The notes under the pieces are model-generated. The model was not told the DNA's origin. It made no database searches and worked only from the letters and a program-made list of their open reading frames with translations. From NCBI RefSeq assembly GCF_000753865.1, contig NZ_JQFW01000010.1, positions 1 to 64,000 of the forward strand: a DNA stretch of 64,000 nucleotides, read 5' to 3'. The stretch is from Alteromonas sp. LOR. Lineage in GTDB: Bacteria; Pseudomonadota; Gammaproteobacteria; Enterobacterales; Alteromonadaceae. Position 1 is the stretch's first letter, and each line of letters starts with the position of its first letter. This document shows positions 62,301 to 64,000 of this stretch, one piece after another. The position numbers and the translations under genes were made by a program.

Positions 62301-62422
62301 CTGGCGCAGAGGTGCAGCGACCTCTGGCAACGGTGGTCATTGGTGGGATCATATCCTCTACCTTGTTAACTCTGGTTGTACTACCTGTACTCTATAGACT
62401 CGTTCACTATAAGGTGAATTAG
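59315..62422 (+). CDS. czcA: CzcA-like heavy-metal RND efflux pump
   Basis: Inner-membrane proton/metal antiporter of 1035 residues, twelve helices and two large periplasmic loops. The proton-relay helix 4 reads [23 protein letters not shown], with the two Asp and the Glu of the Zn/Co/Cd class (HME1); the Cu/Ag class has a different wording. [15 protein letters not shown] near residue 34 and [18 protein letters not shown] near residue 568 are family standards. AGGGAGG before the ATG is a strong ribosome site. It closes an operon that starts at the CadR-type promoter. Confidence 0.93.
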   Translation: [1035 protein letters not shown]

Positions 62423-62429
62423 CAGCACT

Positions 62430-62459
62430 GGGGCATTTGGGTTTATAAATCAATGCCCC
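62430..62459 (+). terminator. Hairpin after czcA
   Basis: GGGGCATT (62430-62437) pairs with AATGCCCC (62452-62459) around a 14-base loop, eight bases after the stop codon. The T-run is poor, so termination may be incomplete. Confidence 0.5.
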
Positions 62460-63047
62460 GGATTTACTTACCCCCATGACGATCATTCGACTTCTTTTGA
62501 CAAAATGGGGAGGTGGCTCGTAAATCGCTTTGTAATAAAAATTTGGAGTTGTAGGGTTGGTTATCAATTGTAATATTCAACATTCGGCTTTTGGAGGCGC
62601 ATCCTGTGGACTATTGTGGTCTGAATAACTGCTTTATGCCACTGAAGAGTCAGTCAGAATAAAGCATATTAACTTCCGCTTATGGTAAATATCGGAATCA
62701 AGAGCAGAGAGCCCTGAACGTCTGCTGTTTGTCTTCAGCAGACCACCGCCAGCGCGGTGGTGACGATCTGGTAGTCGCTCATAAAAGTCTGACAACTTAC
62801 ATTTGCTAATGTCGGCTTTAGGTCGTTTTTTGCCATTTATCTAAACATCAATCCAGTGCCTGCAATTGGCACAGACCGGAAGCTAAAATACAAACACCTT
62901 AACGTCCTTGTCTAAAGCGAACCACGTCAATCGAATTGCTAACTTCTTATACACCTATACCGTGTAATGTGATTCGCACATGAATTAGCTCTCGACAGAA
63001 CTAAACCTATACTTGATAACTTCACTCTACAAAGCTCAGAACGTGGG
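62460..63047. other. Gene-free region with twin hairpins
   Basis: No credible gene is seen in about 590 bases. Two adjacent perfect hairpins stand at 62720-62743 (GTCTGCTG/CAGCAGAC) and 62743-62760 (CCACCGC/GCGGTGG). Downstream, TGTCGGCTTTAGGTCG near 62812 is the same class of intergenic debris as near 48036. The hairpins may be remains of a mobile unit or a small RNA, but neither can be shown. Confidence 0.45.
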
Positions 63048-64000
63048 CTAAAGCCTGAGGTTAGTGATCGTTTCTTTGATGCAGTTATGAAAAATCTCAT
63101 TAACCATACGCACTTCTCCGGCTTTGCTAGAGTGCTGTTCTGCATTTTTAACAACATCCATCAAATGACTAGCATTTTGCTCGATAGCTTTCGCCATCTT
63201 TCTCAACTGAACCGCAGCCAAAGAAGTGGGGACGCGTAATTCCTCAGCAAACGCCATAACGTTTGCTTCAGACAACTCTCCCAAAAATTGTGCTTTCCCC
63301 ATGGGCTGGGACAATTCATGGTCCATATGTTTATGCGGCAGTTCATATATAGCCGTCGACAGTAGATCATAGTGAGGAGTGATAACAACATCAGAGTCTT
63401 TGATGAAGAATGAGAGATTTTTCAGATGAGCGTCGCCATTGCCAACGAATGCATTAAACAAAGCCCAGCGAAAGATATCCAGCGTTGTTTTGGCCTTCAT
63501 TCTGGAGAGCTGCACCAATTTGTTTAGACTCTCTGCTGTACTATTTGGATATTTCATATTTGGTGCAAGATTCAGTAACTGACAGCCATCTAGCACATGG
63601 CAACGGTGTTGGTTAGGGTATAAACCTACTCGGTCAAATCGCTCTATAAGGTATACCGGTTCTGGCAAATAACGAATATCTACCGAAGGGACGTCTAAAC
63701 CACAAAGTTTTGCCAGATTCATGACAAACCATTCATTCCTAACTGTATGGTAATAAACATCTGGTGAAGAATGTTCAGGTTTAAGGATATGAGTCGACGG
63801 AAAAAATCCAGAAGGCTCCAGAATTTCACCGTCGCGATATATAACGAGCATCTTGTGCTGCGCCCCAGCCACGGACATTCTTTTACGCTCAGCCCGGTTC
63901 AAAGGGGCTTTTGGCAGATTTTTTATTCGCTGATTCACTTCTTCGAGAGTAAGTGAATGTACCTCACCTCGTGTCAGCTGCTCACCTTCTGGCAACAAGG
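63048..64000 (-). CDS. hipA: HipA-family kinase toxin, 5' end beyond window
   Basis: Carboxy-terminal part of a conventional HipA, 316 residues visible, open at the right edge. The phosphate loop is SVAGAQHKM near residue 42 of the visible part. The catalytic segment is FVGNGDAHLKN, and the metal-binding Asp lies in TPHYDLLS. A full HipA has about 430 residues, so roughly 110 amino-terminal residues lie outside. A TTG at 63998 is not a credible start. It is unlike the split HipS/HipT pair at 20 kb and represents a second, independent HipA-type system. Confidence 0.88.
   Translation of the reverse strand, partial: LLPEGEQLTRGEVHSLTLEEVNQRIKNLPKAPLNRAERKRMSVAGAQHKMLVIYRDGEILEPSGFFPSTHILKPEHSSPDVYYHTVRNEWFVMNLAKLCGLDVPSVDIRYLPEPVYLIERFDRVGLYPNQHRCHVLDGCQLLNLAPNMKYPNSTAESLNKLVQLSRMKAKTTLDIFRWALFNAFVGNGDAHLKNLSFFIKDSDVVITPHYDLLSTAIYELPHKHMDHELSQPMGKAQFLGELSEANVMAFAEELRVPTSLAAVQLRKMAKAIEQNASHLMDVVKNAEQHSSKAGEVRMVNEIFHNCIKETITNLRL

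Noticed and set aside
59315..62422. Copper/silver pump CusA
   Set aside because: The helix-4 motif [15 protein letters not shown] is that of the zinc/cobalt/cadmium class.
62939..63157. Short minus-strand reading frame overlapping the end of hipA
   Set aside because: It is the shadow of hipA in another frame, without a ribosome site or recognisable protein features.

Overview
The window looks like accessory DNA of a marine gammaproteobacterium close to Alteromonas. The reasons are the low-to-middling GC content, the TonB-receptor and sulfatase-rich polysaccharide locus, lipoprotein enzymes of Alteromonas type, XylR, RhaM and KdgF homologues, and a mercury/zinc resistance island. No species-level assignment is possible from this alone. 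No rRNA, tRNA or CRISPR array was found.

Positions 1-47,700 are dominated by a polysaccharide-utilisation locus that fits ulvan, the sulfated rhamnose/uronate/xylose polysaccharide of green algae. A PL25-type lyase keeps the five active-site residues I recall for that family. There is also a second, PL24-like beta-propeller lyase, a GH105 unsaturated-uronyl hydrolase, two GH78 alpha-L-rhamnosidases, four sulfatases, a DUF4861 protein, a DUF1080 protein and an orphan binding-type protein. Two TonB-dependent receptors, L-rhamnose mutarotase (RhaM), KdgF-like uronate processing and a full xylose module (XylA, XylB, XylR and a proton-coupled sugar porter) complete the pathway. The enzymes lie in two divergent operons (29.8-39.7 kb minus, 40.1-46.6 kb plus) sharing a 0.4-kb control region. 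Embedded in the locus are a KdpD/KdpE-like two-component system in one operon with a KtrA/KtrB potassium system, an eight-haem cytochrome fused to TPR-like repeats, and a three-subunit proton-translocating transhydrogenase (pntAA-pntAB-pntB).

At 19.3-21.0 kb sits a tripartite hipB-hipS-hipT toxin-antitoxin locus whose kinase carries the Ser57-Ile-Ser59 motif. A second, conventional HipA gene runs off the right edge.

From 48.3 kb the content changes to mobile and resistance genes. A tightly packed trio (DUF3800, an unknown protein, DUF5677) is a candidate defence or toxin system. Directly behind it is a 3.2-kb transposable element (about 50,668-53,872) bounded by paired terminal repeats and flanked by a 17-bp direct repeat. 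It contains merR, merT, merP and a GDCCVxC gene as passengers beside an ISNCY/IS1202-like transposase. A CadR/PbrR-type regulator then diverges from a metal-efflux operon: small CDF transporter, DUF3703, CzcD-like CDF, histidine-rich periplasmic protein, and CzcC-CzcB-CzcA RND pump.

The strongest leads are the mer-carrying insertion element, the HipBST locus, the DUF3800/DUF5677 trio, the potassium operon with its two striking upstream repeat structures, and the orphan two-domain secreted protein in the ulvan operon.
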